Source of the DNA: an uncultured Clostridia bacterium | Lineage (GTDB): Bacteria > Bacillota > Clostridia > Christensenellales > Borkfalkiaceae | Length of the DNA stretch: 64,000 nt | Reading direction: 5' to 3' | Assembly: GCA_949283125.1 (NCBI GenBank) | Contig: CASDRK010000001.1 | Span: 104,736-168,735, forward strand | Part shown: piece by piece, positions 1-8,868 of the stretch | Numbering within the stretch: position 1 is the stretch's first letter | Layout: each line of letters opens with the position of its first letter | The notes under the pieces: model-generated | Seen by the model: only the letters and a program-made list of their open reading frames with translations | Told to the model about the DNA's origin: nothing | The model's database searches: none | Made by a program: the position numbers and the translations under genes

Positions 1-1
1 T

Positions 2-730
2 ACAGGCGGTAGCAGCGGCATAGGGCTTGCAATGGCAAAAAAATTCATTTCAGAAGGAGCAACTATATTAATTACCGGACGAAATGAGAAAAAATTGATT
101 GCTGCTGTAAATCAGTTGGGCCATGATAAATGCAGGTATATTATTGCGGATGTTTGTGACGTTGAACACGTTAGTGAATTCCTCCAACATGCAAAAGATG
201 AACTTGGAGGAAGAATAGACTGTTTAGTTAGCAATGCCGGTGTTTCCCTGCATGAGAACAACTATGAAAATGTTACCATTGAAGGTTTTGACAAGCAATT
301 TAATACTAAGTTTAGGGCTGGCTATTTTTTAGGTAAAGCATTTTTAGAAATGAAAACTCGCGAAAAGGATGTTGTGGATGCGCAACTTCTTTATATTTCT
401 TCCGAGACCGGTGATCAGGTTTATGATATTCCTTATGGGATGACAAATGCGGCTATTAACAGTTTAGTCGGTGCTTTTTCTAGGCGTGTATATAAGCGAG
501 GTATACGCGTTAATGCAATTGCCCCGGGAGTGACATTAACGGACATGACAAAAGATTATGCTGAAGCAAGTGATGGAAACATGTATCGTGATTGTGCATC
601 AGAAAGACTTTTTTTGCCGGAAGAAATTGCCGAAGTTGCGTGTTTCATGTTAAGTGATGCGTCTAAATGTATTTCCGGAGAGATAATTCATTGTAATGCA
701 GGAAATCATTTAAAAACATTTTGGGAATAA
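2..730 (+). CDS. SDR-family oxidoreductase, 5'-truncated by the window edge
   Basis: The reading frame is open from base 2, before the first in-frame ATG at 32. It begins TGGSSGIG, the glycine-rich NAD(P)-binding motif of short-chain dehydrogenases, so only a few N-terminal residues are missing. A central SNAG segment (from NNAG of the family) and a SSE active-site serine region precede the catalytic position, followed by RVNAIAPG, typical of the family C-terminal half. The YxxxK motif reads Y-G-M-T-N: the lysine is replaced by asparagine (AAT near base 448), which would weaken ordinary SDR catalysis. It is the first visible gene of an AT-rich polysaccharide cluster, so a nucleotide-sugar or sugar-lipid substrate is plausible but inferred. 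Confidence 0.85.
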   Translation, partial: TGGSSGIGLAMAKKFISEGATILITGRNEKKLIAAVNQLGHDKCRYIIADVCDVEHVSEFLQHAKDELGGRIDCLVSNAGVSLHENNYENVTIEGFDKQFNTKFRAGYFLGKAFLEMKTREKDVVDAQLLYISSETGDQVYDIPYGMTNAAINSLVGAFSRRVYKRGIRVNAIAPGVTLTDMTKDYAEASDGNMYRDCASERLFLPEEIAEVACFMLSDASKCISGEIIHCNAGNHLKTFWE

Positions 731-765
731 GCGATTCTACCTTTTTGGTTTTAATATAGGATATT

Positions 766-1875
766 ATGTGTAAAGAAATAAGGGTTTTGAATATTCTAAC
801 TGGCGGATTACGTCGCGAAGGTATTACCTCTACGCAACTTGAATTTATGCGAAAAATGGATTTTTCGGATTTACGCATAGATTTTTTGGCTGTGCATAAC
901 AATGCTGATGATGTTATTAAGGAATTTGAATCATTGGGTTGCAAGGTAATAATTGCGCCGGATAGGAAGCAGCATCCTATAAAGTATTTACGGTTTTTAA
1001 AAAAATTAATAAAAGCAGAAAATTATGATGTTATTCATGTGCATGGAAGTAGTAGTTTGCTTGCATTGGAGTTAAGCGTTGCAAAAAAACTTAAAATGCC
1101 GATGAGAATTGCTCATAGTCATAATACTAAATCTGATAATGCAAAATTGGATAAGCTTTTCCGCACCAAATTTTATAAAAGTTATACTCATGCATTTGCG
1201 TGTGGCAAGGATGCGGGTGAATGGCTGTTTGGTTATCGTCCTTTTACAATTATTCATAACGGTAACGATTTTAAAAAATTTGAATACAATCAATATTTCA
1301 GAAGTGAGATCCGTAGTAAATACGAGATTGGCAATAAGCTTGTAATAGGCTATGTGGGTAATTTAAATAATAATCAGAAAAATATATCATTCCTGCTCGA
1401 TGTGTTTGCACAGGTTAAGAGTAGAAATAATAATAGTTTATTATTCCTGATTGGAGATGGCGCTTACAAAGAAGAAGCAAAACAAAAGGTTGAAAGCCTT
1501 GGAATTACCGATAGCGTCATTTTTACAGGGCGTGTTTCAAACGTTAATGAATATTTGCAAGGTATGGATATAATGTGCTTACCGTCTTTTTACGAAGGGT
1601 TGCCTAATGTTGTTTTGGAATGGCAGATCGCCGGTTTGCCTTGCTATGTATCCGATAAAGTCACAGATGAATGTAAAGTTTCCGAGCTGGTTGAATTTTT
1701 GCCAATAGATAATGGAACTGAATTATGGGCAGATAAAATACTTTCTACGCGAATCAGCGATGACAGAACGGAGGTTTCGCAAAACTCTTGTCGGGCAATG
1801 CGCGAAGCAGGATTTGACATAGTTGAAAGTGCAAAGTTAGTAAAATCAATTTATATGAGTGTGAGACACAAATAA
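766..1875 (+). CDS. GT4-family glycosyltransferase
   Basis: This 369-residue protein is a GT-B fold glycosyltransferase of the GT4 type. The N-terminal Rossmann half shows the ITGG-like start (ILTGGLRREG) and DVIHVHGSSS around residue 90. The C-terminal half has the nucleotide-sugar loop YEGLPNVVLEWQIAGLP near residues 272-290, with the E-x7-E pattern altered (E then E/W). It most resembles EpsD/EpsF-type enzymes that add a sugar to a growing lipid-linked repeat unit on the cytoplasmic face of the membrane. It lies 35 nt after the SDR gene and 4 nt before the next glycosyltransferase, so all are probably one transcript. The sugar and linkage cannot be read from sequence. Confidence 0.88.
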   Translation: MCKEIRVLNILTGGLRREGITSTQLEFMRKMDFSDLRIDFLAVHNNADDVIKEFESLGCKVIIAPDRKQHPIKYLRFLKKLIKAENYDVIHVHGSSSLLALELSVAKKLKMPMRIAHSHNTKSDNAKLDKLFRTKFYKSYTHAFACGKDAGEWLFGYRPFTIIHNGNDFKKFEYNQYFRSEIRSKYEIGNKLVIGYVGNLNNNQKNISFLLDVFAQVKSRNNNSLLFLIGDGAYKEEAKQKVESLGITDSVIFTGRVSNVNEYLQGMDIMCLPSFYEGLPNVVLEWQIAGLPCYVSDKVTDECKVSELVEFLPIDNGTELWADKILSTRISDDRTEVSQNSCRAMREAGFDIVESAKLVKSIYMSVRHK

Positions 1876-1879
1876 AGTT

Positions 1880-2935
1880 ATGGCTAACAAAACAATTATA
1901 TTTGTTATCAACAGACTGGGCGGGGGCGGTGCCGAACGTGTAGCGCAGCTTTTAGTCAGTTCAATTGGCGGTTCTGATTATAGTGTTAAAGTCCTCTGTG
2001 TGAGCAAATTCGAGAGGGAGTACGATCACGCTGGGCTAAATGTAGAATACCTTAGCTCTGAAGGTGTGCCTTTGAGCAAGTTAAAAAGGATTAGGGCGAT
2101 TCGTAATTATTTAAAAAAAGATAAACCCGATATTGTTATTTCCTTTGAGTATTTTTTGAATATGGATACGATAGTGGCGGCGCGTGGATTAGGCATCAAA
2201 GTGATTGTGTCCGAGCGCAACGATCCTGCCCAGCAGCGCGATAGAAAGATTGTTAACTTTCTGCGTGACTATCTTTACAGAAAAGCCGATGTGCTTGTCT
2301 GCCAGACTCCGGACGCCAAGGCATATTTTTCAAAAAAAGTGCAGGAACATTCCGTCATTATTCCCAATCCCGTAAAAGGCGGATTGCCTGCGTGGTGCGG
2401 GCAGAACAGCAATAAAATAATCAATTTCTGCCGCCTTGAAAAGCAGAAAAATCTGCCCCTTCTCATTGACGCATTTGAGCAGCTCCATAAAGAATATAGC
2501 GATTTTGAGCTGTTGATATATGGCGACGGCAGGGAAGGCGATGCGCTGAAATGCCTTATAAAAGAAAGAGGTATGGAGCAATTCGTTCATATATATCCTG
2601 CGGTGAACAACATTCATCAAGTTGCGTCGGCTTGCAGAATGTTTGTGTCTTCGTCGGATTATGAGGGGCTTTCAAACTCTATGCTCGAAGCTATGGCAAT
2701 GGGTATGCCGACTATTTGTACCGACTGCCCCTGCGGAGGAGCGAGAATGGTCATCGAAAATAACGTCAACGGCATACTTGTGCCTGTAGGCGATAGGGAC
2801 GCCTTGGTGGCGGCTATGCGCAAAGTGATTTCCGATGTCGGCTTTGCCGCCGAAATAGCTGCTGCCGCGCAGAATATATCCGAAAAATTATCTCAAACAA
2901 AAATAGCAGAGAAGTGGATAGAAATAATCAGGTAA
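1880..2935 (+). CDS. GT4-family glycosyltransferase
   Basis: A 351-residue GT-B glycosyltransferase. The N-terminus has a glycine loop GGGGAERV (residues 14-21), typical of GT4 enzymes in capsule and exopolysaccharide clusters. The sugar-nucleotide site is clear near residues 255-275: SSDYEGLSNSMLEAMAMGMP, with the family E-x7-E spacing, followed by the common DCPCGGARMVI stretch. GC content is somewhat higher than in its upstream neighbour. Its gene starts 4 nt after the previous stop and ends 8 nt before the polymerase gene, so it belongs to the same operon. It would act in the cytoplasm on a lipid-linked intermediate; donor and acceptor are unknown. Confidence 0.9.
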   Translation: MANKTIIFVINRLGGGGAERVAQLLVSSIGGSDYSVKVLCVSKFEREYDHAGLNVEYLSSEGVPLSKLKRIRAIRNYLKKDKPDIVISFEYFLNMDTIVAARGLGIKVIVSERNDPAQQRDRKIVNFLRDYLYRKADVLVCQTPDAKAYFSKKVQEHSVIIPNPVKGGLPAWCGQNSNKIINFCRLEKQKNLPLLIDAFEQLHKEYSDFELLIYGDGREGDALKCLIKERGMEQFVHIYPAVNNIHQVASACRMFVSSSDYEGLSNSMLEAMAMGMPTICTDCPCGGARMVIENNVNGILVPVGDRDALVAAMRKVISDVGFAAEIAAAAQNISEKLSQTKIAEKWIEIIR

Positions 2936-2943
2936 ATTGAGCA

Positions 2944-4191
2944 ATGTCACTATCTATTAAAAAGCATGATATCGCCGGATATGCAATCATAATTTATATT
3001 TTAGCCTACATGTTGGCGCCGAGCAGCGGGCACATAGCGGTACAAATCTCGCGTGTGTTGCTTGTCGGCGTTATGGCTTTATATTTTATCCGCAAAAACG
3101 AAGTTAACATATCCGCATGGAAATACATCCTCTGGGCAATCGTTCTGTTGGTTTGGATGTGTTTTTGTGCAGTAAAAGCGTATTCGAGCTCCCAGGCGTT
3201 TGACTATGTGCTGACGGTTGCCTATGTTTTGATCTGCAATAGTTTAATTGCTTTGTATGTTCCCGATCATAAAGATTTTATTGAAACTATTCTCATCACT
3301 TTAATATATGGTGCTATTTTCAAGGCATTGCTTGTCTATATTCCGGAAGGTTTTCTCGTCTTTTTAAATACAAGAGGAACAGAAGGCGTCAGCGCAAATA
3401 CAATAGGTTACTACAGCGCGTTTGGTGCAGTCATAGCAATATATTTTGCGTTGAGCAAGGGGAGGAGATTATATTATTTGTTGTTTGCTATCAACTTGAT
3501 ATTTTTGATTCTCTCGGCGTCGCGTAAGGCATTTTTATTTTTAGGAATACCTTTGGCAGTAATGCTGATTTTAAGCTCAAAGAATCCGGTAAAAATCATA
3601 CGAAATATAATTATTGTTATATTGATGGGATTGATTGCTCTTTTGTTGCTGTTCAATGTGGATTTCTTATATGAGCTTGTCGGTAACAGGCTCGAAACAA
3701 TGATAAACGGCTTTCTGGGCGTTGGGGAAGTGGATGCAAGCACTTCAACCCGATTGAGTTTAATAGAATATGGCATTGAGTGGTTTAAGGATAGTATATG
3801 GTATGGATATGGCGGCGGTAACTTTGTTTTGTTTACTGCGGCTATGGGGATAAATTCAGGGGAAGGATATTATGCTCACAATAATTATATAGAAATGTTG
3901 GTCGATTTTGGGGTGATCGGCTTTATAATATTTTATCTTTTGCATTTTGTTCTCATTATCGCATTTTTTAAAAAATATCAAAAAGGTTTGAATCTGAACT
4001 TACTGATGTTTGGCTTGTTGATAGCTATACTTGTTTGCGATTATGGCATGGTAACTTATTATAGCGGGTATACCCATCTGTTACTGTTGGTAGATACATT
4101 GGTTGTTATGAATACTGTAAATGTTAAATTTAAATCGACAAAAATGGTGAACGTTAATGCGCATAAAGGAATTGCTCAAAAATCCCTATAA
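2944..4191 (+). CDS. O-antigen ligase/polymerase-like membrane protein (Wzy type)
   Basis: A 415-residue protein with about ten to twelve hydrophobic segments and a large loop around residues 240-310 that contains GEVDASTSTRLSLIEYG and GYGGGNF...AHNNYIEMLVDFG. That loop, with R and H residues before an N-x-x-E-x-L segment, is the hallmark of the O-antigen ligase/polymerase superfamily. In the Wzx/Wzy pathway such a protein joins undecaprenyl-linked repeat units at the outer face of the membrane. Its place between glycosyltransferases and a flippase supports this. The stop overlaps the next start by 35 nt. Sequence in this family is poorly conserved, so ligase versus polymerase is inferred from context. 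Confidence 0.82.
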   Translation: MSLSIKKHDIAGYAIIIYILAYMLAPSSGHIAVQISRVLLVGVMALYFIRKNEVNISAWKYILWAIVLLVWMCFCAVKAYSSSQAFDYVLTVAYVLICNSLIALYVPDHKDFIETILITLIYGAIFKALLVYIPEGFLVFLNTRGTEGVSANTIGYYSAFGAVIAIYFALSKGRRLYYLLFAINLIFLILSASRKAFLFLGIPLAVMLILSSKNPVKIIRNIIIVILMGLIALLLLFNVDFLYELVGNRLETMINGFLGVGEVDASTSTRLSLIEYGIEWFKDSIWYGYGGGNFVLFTAAMGINSGEGYYAHNNYIEMLVDFGVIGFIIFYLLHFVLIIAFFKKYQKGLNLNLLMFGLLIAILVCDYGMVTYYSGYTHLLLLVDTLVVMNTVNVKFKSTKMVNVNAHKGIAQKSL

Positions 4192-5062
4192 AATTTTTAA
4201 TTTTTTAGCGGCAAAGGGATTATTCAATTGGCTGCCCGATAAACCGTATTTAAAACTGCGCTTCCGTGCGTCCATGGGCAAAAAACTCAATTTAAAAAAT
4301 CCCCAAACCTTTAACGAAAAACTTCAGTGGCTCAAACTTAACGACAGAAAGCCCGAATATACCATGATGGTCGATAAGTACGAGTCAAAAAAATATGTTG
4401 CAAACATAATAGGCGAAGAGTATATAATCCCCACCCTCGGAGTGTGGGATAAGTTCGATGATATCGACTTTGATAAACTGCCCGATAAGTTTGTTTTAAA
4501 GTGTACCCACGATAGCGGAGGGCTTGTAATTTGTAAAGATAAGTCAAAGTTTGATAAGCGCGCGGCCAAGTTAAAGATAGAAAAATCTTTAAAGCATGAT
4601 TATTTTAAATGGGGCAGGGAGTGGCCGTATAAAAACGTCAAGCCGCGCATTATAGCCGAACAGTACATGGAAGACAGCGCTTTGCATGAGCTCCGAGATT
4701 ATAAATTTTTCTGTTTCGGTGGAGAACCTAAATTAACGCTTGTATGTACAGATCGCTTTTCTATAAGAGGTTTGAAGGAAGATTTTTATGATTTAAATTG
4801 GGAGCGTATGGCAATGAAACGTCCGAATCATGATAATGCGGACATTAAAACACCTAGACCTAAGTATTACAATTTAATGCGTGATTTGTCGAAAAAGCTC
4901 TCGGATAATATTCCTTTTTTAAGATGTGATTTTTATGAAATAAATAATAAAGTATATTTTGGCGAATTGACTTTTTTCCCGGCAACGGGAATGGAAGGCT
5001 TCTACCCTGATGAATGGGACAAAACCCTAGGTAGCTGGATCGATTTGGGTTTGGTTAAATAA
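4157..5062 (+). CDS. ATP-grasp TupA-like protein
   Basis: A 301-residue protein matching the TupA-like ATP-grasp family. Features seen are FNEKLQWLKLNDR near the N-terminus, a DKYESKKYVANIIGEEYIIPTLGVWD segment with the lysine and aspartate usual in the family, PDKFVLKCTHDSGG (the ATP-binding loop) near residue 113, and C-terminal FLRCDFYEINNKVYFGELTFFPATGME, where D and E would bind magnesium. TupA was described as attaching glutamate during teichuronopeptide synthesis. Homologues in surface-polysaccharide clusters are thought to add amino acids or similar groups to a sugar. The start overlaps the polymerase gene by 35 nt, which implies translational coupling. The exact acceptor is not known. 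Confidence 0.85.
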   Translation: MRIKELLKNPYKIFNFLAAKGLFNWLPDKPYLKLRFRASMGKKLNLKNPQTFNEKLQWLKLNDRKPEYTMMVDKYESKKYVANIIGEEYIIPTLGVWDKFDDIDFDKLPDKFVLKCTHDSGGLVICKDKSKFDKRAAKLKIEKSLKHDYFKWGREWPYKNVKPRIIAEQYMEDSALHELRDYKFFCFGGEPKLTLVCTDRFSIRGLKEDFYDLNWERMAMKRPNHDNADIKTPRPKYYNLMRDLSKKLSDNIPFLRCDFYEINNKVYFGELTFFPATGMEGFYPDEWDKTLGSWIDLGLVK

Positions 5063-5139
5063 TAAAGCTATCTAAATCAGAGGGATGAATATAATTTAGC
5101 TGGAAGTTTAATTTTTAGAAATTAGTACTGTGTAACTTT

Positions 5140-6648
5140 ATGCGCACTAAAAAATTGGCATTAAACACAATTTCATCGTTGACGTATCAATTGACTGCAG
5201 TAATTTGCGGTTTAATATTGCCCCGCTTAATTCTGCAGGCGTTTGGTACGGATGTTAACGGGTTGGTGAATTCCATTACTCAATTTTTATCTATAATTTC
5301 CTTTTTAGATTTGGGTGTGGGATCGGTTATTCAGTCCTCGCTGTATAGGCCGCTTGCAGTAAAAGATTTTGATGGCGTCAGTAAAATCGTAGCGTCCGGG
5401 GGCAAATTTTTCAGAAAGATAGCCTATATTTTATTGGGATATATTACGGTTTTATCGGTAGTGTATCCCTTTATAAACATCAGCGAGTTTGACTTTGGCT
5501 ATACCGCGTTGCTTATTTTATCAATGAGCATAAGTTCTTTTGCGCAATACTATTTTGGCGTGGTCGATAGGCTTTTGCTAACGGCAGACCAAAGAGGTTA
5601 TATTCAGTATTCAGCGCAAATAATTACGTTGATTTTAAATACTGCCGCGTGTGCGGTTCTTATTCACTTTGGCGGTTCTATACAGATGGTCAAGCTGACC
5701 ACATCCCTGATATTTTTGCTACGGCCCATAGCCTTGCGCATTTATGTTAATAAAAAGTATGCAATAAATCGTAAAATCAAATACGAGGGAGAACCTATAA
5801 AGCAAAAGTGGAACGGAATGGCGCAGCATATTGCTGCGGTTGTTTTGGATGGTACCGATACAATAGTTTTAACTTTATTCTCCACGCTGGCAAATGTTTC
5901 AATTTATTCCGTATATCATTTAGTAGTTTACAATTTAAAAAATTTGTTCCTGTCGCTTACTAACGGCTTTCAATCTTTGCTTGGAGAGCTGTGGGCATTA
6001 CAGGATATGGAACGAATAAGGGCATTTTTCCGTAAGGTACAGTGGGTATTACATACCGGTTGTGTCTTTTTCTTTGGATGCTGTGCAATTTTGATTTTGC
6101 CGTTTATTCAGGTATATACAGATGGAATAATCGATGCAAACTATTATCAGCCGGCTTTTGCCATGCTGATTACGGCGGCAAATGCTGTGCATTGCTTAAG
6201 ATTGCCATATAATATAGTAATTTTAGCTGCAGGCGACTACAAGAATACGCAAAGATGCTATATTATTGCCGCGGTATTGAATATAGTTATTTCGGTGGTT
6301 ACTGTATTCTATTTTGGACTTATAGGCGTTGCGATAGGGACACTTGTAGCGCTGACCTATCAAACCATCTGGATGGCGATTTATAATTCAAGGCATCTTA
6401 TAAAAGGAGAAATAAAAAGTTTTGCAAAGCAAATTATTATTGATGCAATTACTGTTCTTTTAATGTGGGGGGCAACTGCATGGATTGATTTAATGTCGGT
6501 CTCTTATTTTTCCTGGTTTATAATGGCGCTCGAAGTTGCGGGGATAGGCTTGGGAATAATAATTGTTGTCAACCTTATTTTCTATCGCAGCGAATTTGTT
6601 GATATATTTAATTTTGTTGTAAAAAAATTAAAAAGAAAAAATGATTGA
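5140..6648 (+). CDS. Polysaccharide flippase (Wzx-like, MOP superfamily)
   Basis: A 502-residue polytopic membrane protein with about fourteen hydrophobic segments, as usual for Wzx-type lipid-linked oligosaccharide flippases. The N-terminal sequence (KLALNTISSLTYQLTAVICGLILPRLIL then FGTDVNGLVNSITQFLSIISFLDLGVGSVIQSSLY) matches the family pattern of an early helix followed by a G-L-x-x-S stretch. It would move the undecaprenyl-linked repeat unit made by the upstream enzymes to the outer leaflet, where the polymerase-like protein acts. There are 77 nt between it and the TupA-like gene. It is the last gene of the AT-rich cluster and is followed by a strong hairpin. Confidence 0.9.
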   Translation: MRTKKLALNTISSLTYQLTAVICGLILPRLILQAFGTDVNGLVNSITQFLSIISFLDLGVGSVIQSSLYRPLAVKDFDGVSKIVASGGKFFRKIAYILLGYITVLSVVYPFINISEFDFGYTALLILSMSISSFAQYYFGVVDRLLLTADQRGYIQYSAQIITLILNTAACAVLIHFGGSIQMVKLTTSLIFLLRPIALRIYVNKKYAINRKIKYEGEPIKQKWNGMAQHIAAVVLDGTDTIVLTLFSTLANVSIYSVYHLVVYNLKNLFLSLTNGFQSLLGELWALQDMERIRAFFRKVQWVLHTGCVFFFGCCAILILPFIQVYTDGIIDANYYQPAFAMLITAANAVHCLRLPYNIVILAAGDYKNTQRCYIIAAVLNIVISVVTVFYFGLIGVAIGTLVALTYQTIWMAIYNSRHLIKGEIKSFAKQIIIDAITVLLMWGATAWIDLMSVSYFSWFIMALEVAGIGLGIIIVVNLIFYRSEFVDIFNFVVKKLKRKND

Positions 6649-6694
6649 TCAGATAAATTATCTTAATATATTGCTGCCGTAAAATATGAATAAA

Positions 6695-6740
6695 TAAACT
6701 AATGGCGGGAGGGCTCGTTTGCCCTCCCGCCATTAGTTTA
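6695..6740. terminator. Strong symmetric terminator hairpin closing the polysaccharide cluster
   Basis: Two perfect 20-bp arms (6695-6714 and 6721-6740) enclose a 6-nt loop TCGTTT. The stem core is GGCGGGAGGGC, and its AT-rich base gives U-rich tracts on both strands, so it could end transcription from either side. It lies 47 nt after the flippase stop and marks where the AT-rich composition ends. Confidence 0.75.
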
Positions 6741-6807
6741 TGTCGCGTTTTGTGTGGTGCAATATGGACTATGATGGCACTTTATAAAATATTTCGTCCG
6801 CTGCCGG

Positions 6808-7056
6808 TTGACGGCCATTCGAGTGGAGGTATCTGACTGCGTATGGCAGAAACCGATATCGGCAATGATTAAATCGAAAGCAGAATTCCTCATCTTTTGC
6901 GGGCATGAGGTGGATAATACAATTTTTTATTCGCCGTATACGCACGACGTTTCTGAAACGCAGTTGCCGGTGTTAAAAATATCCGAGGGTACATTATTTG
7001 ATTTCTGCGCGGATGATATTGAAGATATTATTAAAAATTCAAGGCTGTCAACATAA
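6808..7056 (+). CDS. Hypothetical ORF, possibly a gene remnant
   Basis: An 82-codon open frame with no family I recognise. Its composition is AT-rich, like the polysaccharide cluster and unlike the genes that follow. No start is convincing: TTG at 6808 has no ribosome site, and the first in-frame ATG is at 6865. A GGAGG at 6824 precedes an ATG in another frame that stops after nine codons. The predicted sequence (including FCGHEVDNTIFYSPYTHD and a C-terminal acidic DIEDIIKNS) looks protein-like rather than random. It may be the tail of a broken gene from the cluster. Apart from this ORF, I see nothing else between 6741 and 7258. Confidence 0.3.
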   Translation: MTAIRVEVSDCVWQKPISAMIKSKAEFLIFCGHEVDNTIFYSPYTHDVSETQLPVLKISEGTLFDFCADDIEDIIKNSRLST

Positions 7057-7258
7057 TTAACGGAAAATTAGCAGGCTGAATATAGATACGGCAAAGTGCG
7101 GAGAGGGGGGATGTCCGCGGCGGGGGATGAATTTTTGTCGCGGCGGCCATGTTCTTTGACAAATCCCGGCGGGCGTGATACAATAATTGCGGGCGGAGAG
7201 GCGCGGCCTTCTCCGCCTTCTGCAACGAGCACGGCCGTCTGGCGGGAGGAATGTTTTT

Positions 7259-7906
7259 ATGTCGGGATTCGGCAAAAGTCTGGAATTTTTGCGCAAAAAA
7301 AATCACATGGGGCAGAGGGAACTCGCTTCGCGCATAGGCGTCAGCCGTCAGACCATATACAACTGGGAGCTGGATATATGCCGTCCCAAGCCCGCAAACA
7401 TAATTTCGCTGTGCGCCTGCTTCGGGTTGAGCGAGGATTATTTCGTAAAGTACGGCATGCCGCCCGTCACGTCGTCCGCCCTTGCGTCGGGCGACTGGAC
7501 CGACCAGGTTTCCGCCGCCGATGACGTTGCGGACGGGTTTGCGGCGGAGGGCGCTCCGGCCGTTGCGGCCGATTCCGCCGCGCCCGGCGATCCCTGCCCG
7601 CATTCCTGTGCCCGCGCCGCGGAGTGCGGCTGTTCCCGCCGCGCGCGGGAGGGGGACGAGCGCGGGCTTCGCTTGCTGCTCGGCCGCTTCATGGCGCTGT
7701 TTGCGCTGATGTTCGCCGCGCTTTCCGCGGTCTGCGCGCTGTTTGCGGTCGCGGGGGCGTCCTCGGCCTTTTCGCACAACCGCGGCGACGTGGTCGCCAC
7801 GACGTTTGGCCGCGGGCTGGACTTTTTCATAGTAATGACGGCGCTGTGCATTTTTGCCGGCATGCTTGCGGCGATATGCGCCGTGTCGTGGTGGCGCAAT
7901 CGCTGA
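7259..7906 (+). CDS. HTH (XRE-type) regulator with C-terminal membrane segments
   Basis: A 215-residue protein. I chose ATG 7259, which follows GGAGGA by 8 nt, over the longer open frame from 7187. Residues 5-60 form an XRE helix-turn-helix (KSLEFLRKKNHMGQRELASRIGVSRQTIYNWELD). A low-complexity alanine/proline/cysteine-rich linker (about 70-125) leads to two hydrophobic helices near residues 140-165 and 185-210. This is a membrane-tethered transcription factor layout. The next gene, 34 nt on, encodes a membrane HExxH protein, so the pair may form a signalling unit; that link is inferred. A regulator of similar design is at 29382. Confidence 0.8.
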   Translation: MSGFGKSLEFLRKKNHMGQRELASRIGVSRQTIYNWELDICRPKPANIISLCACFGLSEDYFVKYGMPPVTSSALASGDWTDQVSAADDVADGFAAEGAPAVAADSAAPGDPCPHSCARAAECGCSRRAREGDERGLRLLLGRFMALFALMFAALSAVCALFAVAGASSAFSHNRGDVVATTFGRGLDFFIVMTALCIFAGMLAAICAVSWWRNR

Positions 7907-7940
7907 ACGCCCGCTCCGGCTCGGGCATGAGGAGGGACGT

Positions 7941-8720
7941 ATGGCGGGAGATATATTGATCGCTTTCGCTTTGCAGGTGGCGTTCACCGTGGGAACGATA
8001 CTGCTTTTCGGCTGGCTCATCTCGCTTTGCAACAAAAAATTTTATTCCAACTTCGGCAGATACGGCCGCACGGTCTGCTATGTCACGGGATTTATCGGTA
8101 CGCCCGTGCACGAGCTTTCGCACGCGCTGCTGTGCGTAGTGTTCGGGCACAGGATAACGGAAATAAAGCTGTTTCAGATAAATTCTGCGGACGGCACCCT
8201 CGGTTACGTCAATCACACCTACAACAGGCGCAATGCGTATCAGCTCGCCGGTAATTTTTTCATAGGCGTCGCGCCCGTGGTGTGCATTTCGGCGCTGCTC
8301 TATCTGGCGGCGTGGCTGCTCATGCCCGGTTTTGCGGGCGATTTGAACGGATTTTACGCCCTTGAAATGAGCGATTGGGCGGGTTCGCTGGCATATATAT
8401 GGCAGGTAATTTCGGGATTCTTTTCGCGCGCGGCGACATGGCAGTGGTGGGTGTTCGTGTTCGCGGGCATGTTTCTGGCCCTGCACATGAACCTGAGCGG
8501 CGCGGACATCAGGAGCGCCGCGGGCGGGCTTGCGGTATTGCTTGCGCTGTTGCTCGCCGCAGATTTCATAGTCGGCGCTGTCAGCCAGGCCGCCCTCGAC
8601 AAGTTCACTGCGTGGATGTTCGGCGCGGGGTGCGCGCTGTTCTGCTTTTTGCTGCTGTCGCTCATCATCTCGCTGTTGGCGGTCGCGCTGTCGTACGTGT
8701 TCAGATTTTTAAAAAAATAG
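7941..8720 (+). CDS. Membrane protein with HExxH motif (M50-like putative zinc peptidase)
   Basis: A 259-residue polytopic protein. ATG 7941 follows GGAGGG by 5 nt, so the upstream extension of the frame is not used. The sequence GTPVHELSHALL (H57, E58, H61) sits at the edge of a predicted helix, as in site-2-type (M50) intramembrane peptidases and related HExxH membrane proteins of Clostridia. Five to six hydrophobic segments follow. The usual second M50 motif (N/x-P-D-G) is not obvious; GNFFIGVAPV near residue 110 is the nearest candidate. It probably forms an operon with the HTH-membrane regulator just upstream. Peptidase activity is a family-based inference. Confidence 0.7.
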   Translation: MAGDILIAFALQVAFTVGTILLFGWLISLCNKKFYSNFGRYGRTVCYVTGFIGTPVHELSHALLCVVFGHRITEIKLFQINSADGTLGYVNHTYNRRNAYQLAGNFFIGVAPVVCISALLYLAAWLLMPGFAGDLNGFYALEMSDWAGSLAYIWQVISGFFSRAATWQWWVFVFAGMFLALHMNLSGADIRSAAGGLAVLLALLLAADFIVGAVSQAALDKFTAWMFGAGCALFCFLLLSLIISLLAVALSYVFRFLKK

Positions 8721-8772
8721 CCCCGCTCCGCTCCGCGTTGCGGAAGGGTAGGAGATATAAGGGAAAAATCAA

Positions 8773-8799
8773 GGGCGCGCAGCCTGTGGCTGCGCGCCC
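8773..8799. terminator. Bidirectional terminator hairpin between convergent genes
   Basis: Perfect 12-bp arms (GGGCGCGCAGCC at 8773-8784 and its complement at 8788-8799) with a TGT loop. TTATTTT lies a few bases downstream on the plus strand and a GATTTTTCCC stretch on the minus strand. It lies between the plus-strand HExxH gene and the minus-strand gene ending at 8869. Confidence 0.65.
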
Positions 8800-8868
8800 C
8801 GTGTTATTTTGTCCGTGCTATTTTGTCCATGCGCGGCAGCGCGAACGCGCCGCCGCGCGCCGTTCGGG

